A stretch of 64,000 bases of DNA from Wolfiporia cocos (GCA_029448655.1 JACCLO010000004.1:558001-622000); one strand, 5' to 3'. Positions 34,588 through 46,623 are shown, counted from the first letter of the stretch. Numbers and translations: made by a program. The notes: a model not told the origin generated them from the sequence alone.

Positions 34588-35210
34588 TCAACTAGAAAAC
34601 ACATTACAGATGTTGTATCTACTGATTTGTAAGTTCTGTGTTACATACAAGTGTATCGGTGAGCAGTACCACACAGTCCTGGGATCTACGGTAAATGTGG
34701 GGCTTGGGTCGTAATTCTTCTCCGTGGGTATTCCAAGACATTGAAGACGCACCACCGTTGACAATTTGGTCTTCAGACATGTGCTGAAAGTTATATCTAC
34801 ATCATTTTCTGATAGTAATAGTAGCATTCAAAGTTTCCAAACTGACAGTGTGCATTTGCTCTGGAGTAATAATGATACTGATAAAATACTCTTCATTTCA
34901 TGAGATTTAGGGTCACAAGATAGACATACCAATGTACCTGTATAAGAGTACATCACTTCTTTATCTGGCTGCAATGCAACAGTAGCAAAGCAGCTATCTC
35001 TGACATATGTCAACCCCAGGTGGAATTGTTCACCCGTGATGTTGGCAATGTTGCCTGCTTTGAAGGTTTCTGACCCTGCACTATGTAACTATCCACCCTT
35101 CGATGATGTGTCATGCATGTACACTTGAATACTACTTCCTGCACTTTCTCTAATCTGTCAGCTATCAAAGGTAATGTTTCTGTGCCTTTAAATGGTTTCA
35201 TGCTATCCAA
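34588..35210 (-). pseudogene. Unidentified gene fragment
   Basis: Adjacent minus-strand ORFs (35210-35010, 35013-34828, 34827-34588) read as a broken protein with natural-looking blocks (KGTETLPLIADRLEKVQEVVF, LTYVRDSCFATVALQPDKEV). I do not recognise it. The solo LTR at 35222 sits just upstream and may have separated it from its 5' end. Confidence 0.35.
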
Positions 35211-35221
35211 TATGGAATGTC

Positions 35222-36133
35222 TGACACAAGCAACAACTCAAGCAACAACTCAGGGGAATAGAACTCGTGCAAAGGCATATTCCTGATCTGAGGCTACTCA
35301 AGGCATATAAGGCCAAGATGAGTCTGGGGTGCTACCCAGCTCGCCAGCCAGTATATATGCTATTCTACTGTTTGTACATGTTTGGCTGCTGTATAGTTAT
35401 TACATAAGCTGATAGTCCATTATAATGTAGGTGTTACGGATCGAATATCCGTTCAGCTGAAATAACTAAGTCGAGTTACTCAGCGTGTCGAGCAGCGCAC
35501 TACTCGTTGGACTCAGCAGAGTCGAGCATCGATATACCAGCTGTGAGATTAATTGCTCAAGCCTTTGAGAACGAGTATAAGATCCTTGTAATTCAACAAG
35601 GTCAAGCTGAGGAACTCGACCAGTATTTACAGCAGGGCTTTTATACTACAATTCTGTAATCGGGGTCATAGTGTCCTTGGTACTGCTACCACTAAGTCCA
35701 TAAGGCTAGTACGCTAAGATAACTAAGCCGAAATGTTGCGGTTGAGCGCAACAGCGGCTGAAACGCAGAAGCTCTGTGGCTATACAACAGATATCACCTA
35801 GAACCTGATACGCTACAAGACCATGGGCATAGGGTTGTTGTACATGAAACGAGGGTCGCTGGTTGAACAGGGAACCCTGGAAATAAACGCACGATACAGC
35901 GGTTGAATGCTAAGTCCTCCTTTCCAGTGAGGCATCAAAGGTATTCAGATCTGCACGGACTGTAACAGTAGGTAACCTTATAATGGGTGTTAGTACACGG
36001 CATAGAGTGTCCAGGGGTCTGGCAACACGTGATAGGGTGTTTGGGGTCTCTGCACGTGACTGGATAGGTGTGCACTTAGATAGGATAAGGGTTTCAGAGT
36101 CATTGGCTAGTTGGAAGAAATCGGCTTGTGACA
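35222..36133 (-). mobile_element. Solo LTR of the Gypsy (10455) family, split by another LTR
   Basis: It runs from TGACACAAGC to CGGCTTGTGACA with TSD ATGTC (35217-35221, 36134-36138). Without the insert its length is 371 bp, equal to the LTRs of the full element at 10455-18642. Confidence 0.95.
35432..35967 (-). mobile_element. Solo LTR of a different family, nested
   Basis: 536 bp from TGTTACGGATCG to GGACTGTAACA, TSD GTAGG (35427-35431, 35968-35972). On the minus strand TATAAAA is followed further down by CTTGT/ACAAG arms. The termini differ from the TGTCACA group. Confidence 0.92.
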
Positions 36134-36354
36134 ATGTCACAGATTTTCCCATATTTTTGGTCACTTTTCCTACATTTCTATGAGTTTTCCAGTAGTTAGC
36201 GTCACACCAAGTCCTTATCCACATATTATAACCTAACCTTTCAGTTACGGTATCCATAGCACTAGACTTGCCTAGACACAGACCATTCTAGTACATTCTA
36301 TACATTTCCACAACATTCTACAGGTTTCCATGGCCTTCGGCCATTATCACATGC

Positions 36355-37749
36355 TGTCACAGATTTATCTGGGACTAGCATTTTTCCGCTATTTTTAGCA
36401 ATTTACCTGGGATTTATAGTCTACTTACAAGTTATCCAGGACTTATCCCATATTGCCACATGACAAGATCCTAACATGGCCTTATAGCTTATGTAACATA
36501 ATGACACGCTACTAAGCTCCCATGACTATGCATAACACGCTAGTCAGGACTTCCACATCATCCCAACGTCATAGCTACAGCCATCACGGCCCCAGCCCAC
36601 ACTAATGACACCATGACACCATGGCAACATCACCATCAGCTATCTTAGCTATGATATTGCATCATAGTCCAGACTCAGCTACGTCAACTGGTCCAGCCCT
36701 ACAGGCCAGACCAATACATCATTGTTCAATCAGAAGATGATGTCACACGTCGCACCATCCTTACAACAGTGACACAAACTACTCAGACGTACGTCACCCC
36801 CTATACCCCCATGTCCTAGCCACCTAGCGAGACGAGACGTCGAGTGTCTCTCCAATGTCTCACTGTCTTGGTGCATTGCTAAGCCGGGTCTCTAAGGGTG
36901 CACGCCTAGTGGAAGCAGAGAGGAGGGCTATCGCCCATACATCAGAATAACAAGTCTGGGGAGTAAGCCCCAGACGACGCAGTATATGTACATGTAGAGG
37001 CAGTGTAACTAAGGCGGCGCGGCCCACCCTAAAGGGGGCCGTGCACTCCAATGCCATCTGGTCACGCTATTGCACCTTCTACATACCACGTGTACCGGAC
37101 TGGCGGGGCGGGTGTACCGTATTGTACCCGCTATCTACGATGCGCTTTATCTAATCTATTAGTCATGTGACCTCGCATCCACCCGTTCATGCATTCGACC
37201 CACAGCGAGGGCATTTGGCATGCCACAGATAAAATCTGTGACAAACAGAATGGTGCCATAGCATCATAATAGCTCTACGCTATTAATGCTACTGGTCCGG
37301 CTTATCCTGGCCTTGTCTATACCCGGGCTGTGCCCACATGTTCATGTCTGCCTCATGGTGGAACCACACACTATGTCTGTTACCATTGGTCCGGCCATTA
37401 CCGGCGGACCACGGCCTTTGTAGAGTAGTGCATGTACCTTGGTCACCTTCATGGCAACCAAGCCTCACGTTCATTTATGGTATGTACTATACAGTAGCAC
37501 ATGACCATTATTATGCATGTATATATGTAGGAGCTAGATGCTCTTTACTTTAGTTCTATTCTCCTCGGCTTACCTTGAGTGCCCACGTGGAGTACCTTTG
37601 GTACTCCCAGTGGAATCCTATCAGGATTCCCAAGCTTCTTGGTGTGTGCCTGTAGGGCTTACTCTCACTCCTTACTGCGCTTGACTGGGTCATCTTACCT
37701 CCCTCCCCACATTGGATAGGTGGTGAGTCCCACAGCCTAGTCTGTGTCA
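36355..37749 (+). mobile_element. Solo LTR, family B, copy 1, split by family C
   Basis: It runs from TGTCACAGATTTATC to AGTCTGTGTCA with TSD CATGC (36350-36354, 37750-37754), about 916 bp without the insert. The TATATATG box near 37518 is followed by GAGC/GCTC arms and ATTCTC. The inverted copy at 58718-61265 lacks the family C insertion, showing the empty site AACAG. Confidence 0.92.
36770..37243 (-). mobile_element. Solo LTR, family C, nested in B
   Basis: 474 bp from TGACACAAACTACTC to AAATCTGTGACA, TSD AACAG (36765-36769, 37244-37248). On the minus strand the arms GTCTGGGG/CCCCAGAC are followed by TATTCTGAT and GGGCGATAGCCC. Confidence 0.94.
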
Positions 37750-37803
37750 CATGCATGCTAGTCAGTGTGTGACCCGCTGACTGACTGCCTTGGTCATAGC
37801 CTC

Positions 37804-38416
37804 TGTCACAGATCTGGGACATTCTACAGATTTTCCTATATTATAACCTATTTTTCCCGCATTTCTACGAGCATACTCAAGCTCGCTGATATAAGCGCCC
37901 ATAGACACGTACACCAAACCAAATAACATGCTATCACGTCCACTGTTCATAAACAACACGTAAATAATGCACACGTCATGTACTAAACGTAAGCGGCCCC
38001 GAGGTTTATCACAAGCCAATGCCTTAGATGACTCATATCCCAATACCGGCATATGTCATCACGCTTACTTGGCTTACAAACCCTTGTAGCCACCACGTCA
38101 ATGCGGACCTACTGGTCCAAAGCCTGTTTCTTATTGGTGCGGCCATTACCAGCGCACATGGTCTATTGTATATTACGACTTAGCTGTAATATTTGTACGA
38201 GCACACAGACCCGGTACTTTAGGGCAGACCATTACCGGCTGCTGTCGCTACATGTATATAAGTAGGAATAGCTCTATGCTATTCTTGAGATTTGTTCTCC
38301 TGCATTCGCACTTCAGCACATCACTCCTGCTGCACCTACTAAGCCCCTCACCTTGCCCTTAAGCCCCTCAAGCTTTCTAGTCGAGTAAAGTGAGTCCCAC
38401 AACTTAGTTTGTGTCA
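37804..38416 (+). mobile_element. Solo LTR, family A, copy 2
   Basis: 613 bp, TSD GCCTC (37799-37803, 38417-38421). The TATATAAG box near 38262 is followed by AATAGC/GCTATT arms. Closely matches 4406-5027. Confidence 0.94.
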
Positions 38417-38682
38417 GCCTCAGTCTTACTCATTGGTCACATGCCTCCTTACTAATGTAGAGTACCTTAGGGCCTACCGGTGTTAGTGGGCCTATACCAT
38501 CATGTATATATACCCTAGTCCTGAGGTGCTTAGACCTCAGTTCTATTCATCTTGACATTTGACTACAGCTTAACCAGCTACTTCCATTGTTGCCTTACTT
38601 GTGTTATTACACCTCTAAGCTGTCTTCAGAAACCCTCAAGACATCAGCTTGACTTATAGTGAGTGGCTTGTGTCAGACAATG

Positions 38683-39074
38683 TGACCCAGGAATCCTGCC
38701 TGAGGTCGGCATCTCATACTGAGGGATCGCAGAGGCTGGGTACACAACGTCCAGACGAGCGAGTCTAGTCACACAGCAGAGGTTAAGGAGTTCAAGGAGG
38801 GAACACCCCCATAGTCGAGATTGATAAGTCTGAGGAGTACGCCTCAGACTTGAGAACGTTATATACATGCAGTGCACCGCTACCTAAAGGGTCGCCCTAA
38901 AGTACTGCGCAATGGCCCAAGCGCAGCGCCTAAGCAATCCATGGAATGCTTACATAATACGCCGCATACTATTCTACTTGAATACCCAGTGGTAACCTAA
39001 GCTCCCTATGTTAAATGCAACAGGTCATGTGATCGCTGCGCGCTATACCTCATGTCGCAGAATTAACTGTGACA
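38683..39074 (-). mobile_element. Solo LTR, family E, copy 1
   Basis: 392 bp from TGACCCAGGAATCC to AACTGTGACA, TSD CAATG (38678-38682, 39075-39079). On the minus strand TATATAAC is followed by AGTCTGAGG/CCTCAGACT arms, then CTCGACTAT and GGGGGTGTTCCC. Confidence 0.93.
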
Positions 39075-39656
39075 CAATGTCATTGGTATAAAGGCAGTAC
39101 GTTTGTTCTCCATCAATTATTTGGACTTGGCAGCAGGACGAGAGCTGTAATACATACAAAAATGCAGAGTCTCAATCTTACCACCCATTAAATGGCTTGA
39201 GTCCACAGGTATACACAGAGTACTACAATTGTCTCAGTTGAGTAGCTGCAATGCAGTATAATGCAGTGGATACCTCAATTGTTAATCCAAGGTTATACTT
39301 TAAGGCATAGTCACATGTAGGTCACACGAGGGTACAACTATACAGACCAAGCCAGCATTGTAAGCCAGCATCCACTTCAGCTATTCTGTGCCTCCTTGCT
39401 AGCCTCTTGATCGGTCCATCTGCTCCACCAGTTGAGAAGATATGTACTGATGCTGACTGTGATCACACTCAACAGCAGCCATGTGGCCAGTACAGGAATG
39501 TTGACATGAAAGTGTGATTTTGTGTTGAATGTATTACCTGGAATGCCTGTACTGCATTGCTGCATAAATATGGGCTCAGCTATACTGACACAATGTACAA
39601 TGATCAAGGATGCACTAAAAAAAGAAAGCCTTTGCCATAGTGAAAAATACCAGGCT

Positions 39657-40779
39657 TGTCACAGAACGCCCAGTGGGGCTCTATGACATCCCTCAGCAGG
39701 TTCTTGCCCACAACCGCCTCAAGCCGTGACCGTGCCATACTCCTGCTCTGCCTCCACATCCATCCCTAGATACCGACAAGGTCGCCTGACTCAGTAGATA
39801 GCGCCCTTGGGTGGCGCACGCTTGCATTCACTCACATGACGGTCACACTAGTTACATGTAGCGTTACTAGGTAGTTCCCTTAGTTACGACTGTGGCACGG
39901 TACACAGACCTCTAGTTTAGGGCAGACCAGTAATACAAACCGCACATGTATATATTACAATGAGATGAGGTCTTACAACCTCATCTTTAGGATTCTCGAC
40001 ATTTGGGTGTATGCCCCTTTCTTGCAACCTCTCTGTGTGCACTGGTCAACACTGCCCCTCATTCCCTCTTGTCTGACTTGTCTGGGGTGCTACCTCGGCT
40101 TATAAGGTCCAAACTCACCTGAAGGCTCAGCACTGGTACGCTAGCCTAGCTGGATGCTTGGCCATAGAGAATCCCCAGCTGCACCGGTCATACAGACATT
40201 GTGAGTCTGTGTCATATATGACACAGACACACCTTGGCTGTGGGACCGGCCTACATAGGATGGGGGAAACCCCTAACACCTGCATGTCCAACGCTGAATG
40301 GGGCATAGAGGTAAGCTGACAGGGGGCATAACATCCTTTGGCCGACTTGCACCCAGTCGGAGTGGATGAGAAGGGCATGGGGGCATCCCGAGCCAGTCAC
40401 ATGCAGTCAGAGGGTATGAAAGGGGCCTAAGCCCATATGTCGAGAATCCAAGAGATGGATTGTAAGACCCATCTCACTACCATACATGTAGTGTCTACGC
40501 TAGCGGCATGCCCTAAAGTAGTGGTCTGTGCGTACATACAGGCATAACTATGGGTGACCATGAGGTAACGTAACTATGGAACAGGGGAAGTGACCATCAT
40601 GTGAGTTAGTGCGAGCACATGCTGCCCAAGGGCACTGTATCTACAGGGTCAGGTGACTTGTCAGTATCTAGGGAGATGAGGAGGCGGGACAGGGGTACAG
40701 TGCAGTCATGGCTCGAGGCAGTCATGGACAAGAACCTGTAGAGGGATGCCGTTAGAGCCCCACTGGGTGTTCTGTGACA
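39657..40779. mobile_element. Inverted pair of family G LTRs joined tail-to-tail by TATA
   Basis: LTR G1 (39657-40214, plus) and LTR G2 (40219-40779, minus) face each other. The junction reads TGTGTCATATATGACACA. Only the outer ends carry a TSD, AGGCT (39652-39656, 40780-40784). The LTRs are clearly diverged; their promoter palindromes are GATGAGGT/ACCTCATC and GAGATGG/CCATCTC. The whole unit interrupts the SNG1-like gene. Confidence 0.92.
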
Positions 40780-41265
40780 AGGCTGCAATATGACGGGATA
40801 TTCGGTGGTGGAAACATTCATAATGATCTGACAATAGCATAACAGTGACAATGAGTGTGACATTTTGCTCAGTTTGGAACGTGAATGAGACACACCAGTG
40901 TGATCAGAAAGAAGGGTGTGTAATGAATTGTAAGCATGCTGATGGTGAACTCAGTTGTGAGCCCTACCACATCCATGAAGACATACACAATGATCCAGAA
41001 CAGGAAGAATTCTTGAGCTTCTGTGTACTTTGCGCTAATTGGGACGTGAAATGGTAATGAGACCATAGCAAACACAAGCAAAAGCAGGATGTAAGCCAGA
41101 AGTGGTGCAAAAATGCGCAATGCAATGTAGGAGCCTATTGAGAGATGTGGCAATGAAGTGGGCAGAGAGAACAATTTGCTATCATCTATTGGAATCAGGA
41201 AATAGGCATCAGCAAAAGGGGACACATGAGCAGATGTGCAACACAATGTACGAGAAAAAATGAGA

Positions 41266-41648
41266 TGACCCAGGAATCCTGCCTGAGGTCGGCATCTCAT
41301 ACTGAGGATATGTGTTCGTCCTGGGTAGCCCTACCAGACTAGCGCATATAGTTCACAACAGCAGAGGTTAAGGATAAGAGAGGGACATGCCCCAATGGTA
41401 CATTGATAAGTCTGAGGAGAACACCTCAGACTTATGAGCCTTAAGTACATGCAACACCGCACACCACAACTACCCTAAAGCAGTGCCTACAACTACCGCC
41501 CAGAATAGTCCTATGGAATGCTTACATAATATGCTACTATACTATATACCCTTGAGTACCCAGTGGTAACCTAAGCTCCCTATGTTAAATGCTACAGGTC
41601 ATGTGATCGCTGCGTGCTATACCTCATGTCGCAGAATTAACTGTGACA
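41266..41648 (-). mobile_element. Solo LTR, family E, copy 2
   Basis: 383 bp, matching 38683-39074 from TGACCCAGGAATCC to AACTGTGACA. The flanks TGAGA and CAAGA match only partly, so the TSD has decayed. On the minus strand the arms AAGTCTGAGG/CCTCAGACTT are intact. It lies inside the SNG1-like gene. Confidence 0.85.
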
Positions 41649-42470
41649 CAAGAGAATGCAGATAACGATTAGCCTGACCTCTGTGAGTGCCATGACAACA
41701 GGTGCATCAAACGGGCACAGGTTGATAATCTCAAATGTTACACTGCCTCCTGTACCAGTCTGACCACTTATGCTGCACACCTACACAAACTGCTGGAGAG
41801 CAGTCTGGTTATGAGCATTTGTGGCAACGAACTGGGAAGTCAAATTTGAAGAAAGGCGTGCAGCCGTTGGTAAAATGAAGTTGGTGATGTACAGAATGAG
41901 ATAGAATGCAGAGGCGTAGTTGTTCCTTGCTTCTGCATAGTAGATGGATATGGCTGTGATGTTCTGGGAGCCACCTGCGTCCCCCACGTAGGTAATGAGA
42001 AGGGAACTTGTTGCGTTCGCATTGACTGTATGTGGGTATCATCTTGGAAGAGCTAGGAAATGGAGATAGAGATGGTTTCACTCACCTAGAATTACTGCCC
42101 ATACTTGCTCGTTCAGCATGCTCTGCACAATTGCCTGGTCAGAATCGACTGAGCTACTAGTGCTGTCGACAATCTGCCATCCTAGAGTCAGGGTACTATC
42201 CCCATGTGTAATCTCCCAGCGCACAGCATCCAGCACTCCGCTTCCTATAATAGACATGTCACAATCGACAACCCACACCTTCAGGGCATGTGTATGTGCA
42301 TTCGTGTAGGCCAGCGATGCCCAATAGATGGGAAGCACGGCCCATATGAGGAGGACAATGAGCGCCATGTAGACGTAGTATGCCTTGAGATAGTGATTGC
42401 GCTGCTTTGCAATGGCAGAACTGAAGAGACTGTGACAGGAAGAGAAGTCAGAGGACTTGGAAACATGCAT

Positions 42471-43157
42471 AGCATTGTCCGAACTGGTGCTTGCTGCTGG
42501 GGAACTCGATGAGAAGACTTATGGACTGTGGTTTGCTGCATGGTCTCGAGATGCACAGGCTTGCAATATGTACATCCTGCGCAGACGATATGCTGTGGAC
42601 AGACTGGGAGAGGAGGCTGACAGGGTGGATGACAATTGGGTGGACAAATCGAAGAGGAAACATAAAGCCAAGACAGATGCAGCTGCTCCCACTGACGCAC
42701 ACATGGATCTGAGAGTCTTCCAGGAATCGCTTCGCTGTATGAAATCATGCATCTTAGTGGCAGAACAGCATGGAGTCAGCAGAGGCGAGAGTAAATGATT
42801 AGCATGAAAGTTCATTGAGAAAGAGGTGCAGTAGATGATGATGATGGAATTCTGGCTGTGCTCATAAATATCGTGTAAGAGAGTCCGGGCTCATCATCGC
42901 ATTGGGCGGGGCCGGAATCATAGGAGAAGCACAAGCCACTGGGTGGGTGGGGCCATGGGCTGAGGCACCCCATTTCCTTATCGATCTCTTCCCTTTCTAA
43001 TATGGTATTCGATCATGGCTGACTCTGCTTACTAAGGATGGACACAGGTTGCAAAACTTTCAGAAAGTCGTCGATAGTAAATTCAGCGTGCCGCCGTTTG
43101 CCACTGGATCTTTTCAGATGGATAGCCAGGTATCCTGTCTATGGGACAAAAATATGT
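42471..43157. other. No gene recognised
   Basis: Overlapping ORFs on both strands (42457-42815) lie just upstream of the SNG1-like gene. None shows a domain or a splice-consistent N-terminal exon. Confidence 0.45.
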
Positions 43158-43920
43158 AGAGTTTCAGTCAATTATCTTAATCTGCCAACTGCCCTTCGCT
43201 TAAGAAATCGCAGTTGCGAGCTAGGTTTGCACGCAGATTAATCTGCTAGCTGCGGCAGATTAATCTACTGTGACAATAAAATGGTACATCCCGGATTCGA
43301 ACCAAGGACCTTAGCACAGATGAGAATAACAGCATCGCAGCATAATTAGCCAACTGCGCCATAGTGGCAACAGTTACCATGGACCCATCAAAATATATAT
43401 AAAACAAATTTTACACACAATTTTCACAAATCATCAAGGCAACTAACTGCTCCAACAAGCATACACAGAAATCAATGATAGTGGTAGCTTGATTTACCAT
43501 GCTTTCCCTGGAGCAACTCACCATGGGAAAGCTGAATACACTGGAATCACAGGTCTTTAGAGGCAGATTCATTTGTATTTGTGTTATGGAAGATGTTAAA
43601 CTGCGAAAATGAAGTTTACAAAATACTCTATATATTGCTTAAAATGGGGCAGACACTAGTTCCACTGTAGCTCAGTTGGCTAATGTATGATGCAATGCTG
43701 TTATTCTCATCTGCACTAAGGTCCTTGGTTCGACCCCGGGATGTACCATTTTATTGTCACAGTAGATTAATCTGCCGCAGCTAGCAGATTAATCTGCGTG
43801 CAAACCTAGCTCGCAACTGCGTGCAAACCTAGCTCGCAACTGCGTGCAAACCTAGCTCGCAACTGCAATTTCTTAAGCGAAGGGCAGTTGGCAGATTAAG
43901 ATAATTGACTGAAGTCCCTC
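43158..43920. repeat. Foldback element with a tRNA-like sequence in each arm
   Basis: Arms of about 210 bp (43158-43375 and 43655-43920) are inverted copies beginning CAGTCAATTATCTTAATC, around a centre of about 280 bp. Each arm includes box A-like GC(T/G)CAGTTGGCTAA, a CTCAT stretch that could hold a CAU anticodon, AAGGTCCTTGGTTCGA and GGGATGTACCA. The right arm has a 22-bp unit (GCGTGCAAACCTAGCTCGCAACT-like) in three copies. No TSD was found. Confidence 0.75.
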
Positions 43921-44802
43921 AAAAATATAATGTCAATGGATGAGTATGTTGAATGAGTGAGCAAGACATTCCAAGTGGAGGGTGTCAAATGGACAGAGGT
44001 TGCAAAATTATGTCACAGATCATCACACACTGCTGCGCATGCCGAGATTGCGATTGCAGCAGTCAGCTGGCTTGCCCGGCATGTAGGTCTTACCATGATT
44101 CGGGCCACTGAAGGACTTATGATCAGACCTCTGTCAGGATACTGAGAACCAAAACAGATATATGTTCAAACTAACGGTGTGCAAATGCTGTTTATAAGTC
44201 ACTGCCAATGTTCGATGGCAAATAGAAGGGATAAGCAGAGTGATAGTAAGTGTCACCACCGCTATTTCTGCGAATTTGACTGCTGAGAACTTTGGCCTTA
44301 GGCATTGCTGATGCTGGTTCATGTGGGAGAAGACAGCACATCCAGCTCACGGCAGCAAGGTGGCCAACATGCCGAAGTGGCCGAAACGGAGTTTGATTGT
44401 GTGAGATTGCATGAATTCCTTTTTGAGTAATGAACCAGTGCTTTGTTGCATTTGAACATTGTTCCATAATTCTACACACAGTCTGTACCACAATGAGGAC
44501 CGGGGATTGATCATAAGAGTGATATTAGGTATATTACATTGCTCAAAGAAGAGTGAGACGTTTCAATCACTCAGGGATCGGACTAGATCTGGAAATCAAT
44601 GCATGAATTTCACAATCTTGGAGGCATTTGTGACACTAATGATTTTTCACAGTGTCCATCACTTGGAAATAGCACAGTATTCTGGAATCAAATTCAAGAT
44701 CAGAAGCATGGGTATTGTTATGATTATTTCAGGGGGCAAGCCCTTATCTCGCTATGTGAACCAGTTTGCAACCTGTGTCCGCTTTGCAACCTGTGTCCAT
44801 CC
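43921..44802. other. No gene recognised
   Basis: ORFs at 43957-44145 and 44459-44811 (plus) and 44134-44491 (minus) show no domain. No repeat ends seen. Confidence 0.45.
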
Positions 44803-44878
44803 TTAGTATAGTTGAAGACCTCATAATGCATGGCCTGACCTGGTCACCGACCTCGTCTGCAGGGATTTTGACACAAGC

Positions 44879-45250
44879 AACACTTCAAGCAACTACTCAG
44901 GGGAATAGAACTTGCACAAAGGCGTATTCCTGATCTGAGGCTACTCAAGGCGTATAAGGCCAAGACGAGTCTGGGGTGCTACCCTGCTCGTCGGCCAGTA
45001 TATATGCTATTCTACCATTTGTACATGGTTGGCTACTGTACAGTTATTACGTAAGCTGATGGTCTGAGATAATGTAGGTAACCCTATAATGGGTGTAGGT
45101 ACACGGCACAGAGTGTCCGGGGGTCTGGCAACACGTGATAGGGTGATCGGGGTCTTTGCACGTGACTGCTTAGGCGCGCGCTTAGATAAGATAAGGGTTT
45201 AGGCTCTAGTCACTAGTCGCTGGCTAGGCGAAAGAAATCGGCTTGTGACA
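44879..45250 (-). mobile_element. Solo LTR of the Gypsy (10455) family
   Basis: 372 bp from TGACACAAGC to CGGCTTGTGACA, TSD GATTT (44874-44878, 45251-45255). On the minus strand the arms CGACGAG/CTCGTC follow the TATATA box, as in the full element. Confidence 0.96.
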
Positions 45251-45679
45251 GATTTATGCATGGAATCTCATATTGCATAATGCATAAGCAATCAGGCAAT
45301 TATGCATTAGTAGATCTTCCATATATAGTAATAAATGTCTTATTTGCGAACATCACGGTGCAAAATCAAAGCAAATAATCCAATTTTGGCTTGCGCAGCT
45401 TCACAGTTCGCCCTTAAGCGCCTTCCCACGTGACACACAGTGACCTCGAGGCTGCAGGTTGCAGAAACAGACAGCATCTTGGTGCTCATGTTGCAATTTG
45501 GGAATGGCGGGCTGCCGCCGCCTTTGTCAGGGACCGTCAGTGCGCTAGCAAGCGTGATATTAACTTTTCCTGTTTCATCCACTAGTCTACTCAACGCCAG
45601 GCACCTGTAGCACGCTAGTACTTACATAGTATACCGTAGCTACATTTATACCAGCCGCATGAGTACCGGATGCCCCAGA

Positions 45680-45850
45680 GGCTTACCTTTGGAGCATCCG
45701 CGTACGTATCTCCCTTCTGTCTTGTTCCCGCCTGTACTTACATGCCACAGTGACGCAAACGTATCCGCGTCACTTTAGGTACGACATATAGAGAGGCTTA
45801 CCTTTGGAGCATCCGCTGATGCAAACGTATCCGCGTCACTTTAGCCCTCC
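45680..45850 (+). repeat. Short direct repeats
   Basis: AGGCTTACCTTTGGAGCATC occurs near 45678 and 45794. GCAAACGTATCCGCGTCACT occurs near 45755 and 45821. The pair suggests a local duplication of about 66-116 bp. No gene here. Confidence 0.75.
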
Positions 45851-46122
45851 GGTCTGCGTGCTGAGACTCCTGCCGTATCCGCTGCACCAATCCGCTCCGG
45901 ATCGCCTTGCCCAATCACGTTGTAGCGCGATAACTCACACTGCAGCAGTTGTGCAAATTCTGTGCTCATCTTCACAAGGATAACCTCACATCAATGGAAC
46001 AAGTAACACTAGATTGATACTGGGGTACATAGCTATGTTATTTCTACGGAGTCACGCTGGGTCACATAATGTGACATCTTGTGACAAATTTGATACATAA
46101 AGAAATCCGGTCACCACCGTTA

Positions 46123-46623
46123 TCATATAATAAAGGGACGACCGTTGCGTGGGAACTGCCATGTGCTTTTCCACGTGCGCCACGTGCTGTCCGTCGTCCC
46201 ATAGGGCTCGCGCCACCGACCCGGGGAGTTGGCCAGTATATTCCCACGCCCGGCGCCTGCAAGGCGCGCGTTCAAATCCCTTCGGCGAAAAACGTTTCGC
46301 GCGTCCTCCCTGCGCTGTGCCACGGGGATTTTGTAGCTGTTGTAACGTAGATGGCCTGTACTGTAGATACACGCGATTAATTAAGAGAATTCAGGGAGTT
46401 TTTTGAGGCACCACACAATGTTACAAGCGAAGCGACGACGACACCGAGCATCAGCGAGGTGGAGGGCAGAGAACAAAGGACAGGTGCAACAGGGTGATCA
46501 CACACCCTGGAGGTTGGGTGGACTCATAATGTCTCCATCCAGTGTTTTTTTCCCTTATTCTATTAGTTATCTCACTTAAGTGACAATTGATATTCGTGGC
46601 GAAGCCATGGGTAATTAAACTCG
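46123..46623 (+). mobile_element. Non-autonomous Helitron H5
   Basis: 501 bp. The 5' end TCATATAATAAAGGGACG follows A. The 3' end has the hairpin GTGGCGAAGCCAT (46596-46608), then a spacer, then CTCG before T; the usual CTAG has changed by one base. Only one copy of the CACGGGGATTTTG word remains inside. Confidence 0.8.

Larger units (their letters stand above)
36135..38675 (+). mobile_element. LTR-like element D, broken up by later insertions
   Basis: Pieces at 36135-36354, 37755-37803 and 38422-38675 (about 523 bp) run from TGTCACAGATTTTCCC to GGCTTGTGTCA. A TATATATA box near 38508 is followed by GAGGT/ACCTC arms and ATTC. Other LTRs are inserted at its 5' end and at two internal points. 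The outer flanks do not match as a TSD, so the limits are tentative. Confidence 0.55.
39377..42470 (-). pseudogene. DUF3533 / SNG1-like membrane protein, broken by two LTR insertions
   Basis: SNG1-like proteins are multi-pass membrane proteins; the yeast member is linked to nitrosoguanidine resistance. Pieces in order: 42470-42086 (first membrane helix VYMALIVLLIWAVLPIYWASL), a 60-bp intron 42026-42085 in phase, 42025-41649 (FYLILYITNF and INLCPFDAPVV blocks), LTR E at 41266-41648, 41265-40896 (LAYILLLLVFAMVSLPFHVP and the next helix), intron 40828-40895, 40827-40780 (MNVSTTEYPVILQP), the LTR pair 39657-40779, and 39656-39377 (HVNIPVLATWLLLSVITVSI and a basic tail). An in-frame TAG at 41781-41783 adds to the damage. 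Homology is from remembered family patterns. Confidence 0.8.

Noticed and set aside
36135..38680. A matching TSD for LTR-like element D
   Set aside because: The left flank (TGGAA) and right flank (GACAA) do not agree, so I did not claim exact ends.
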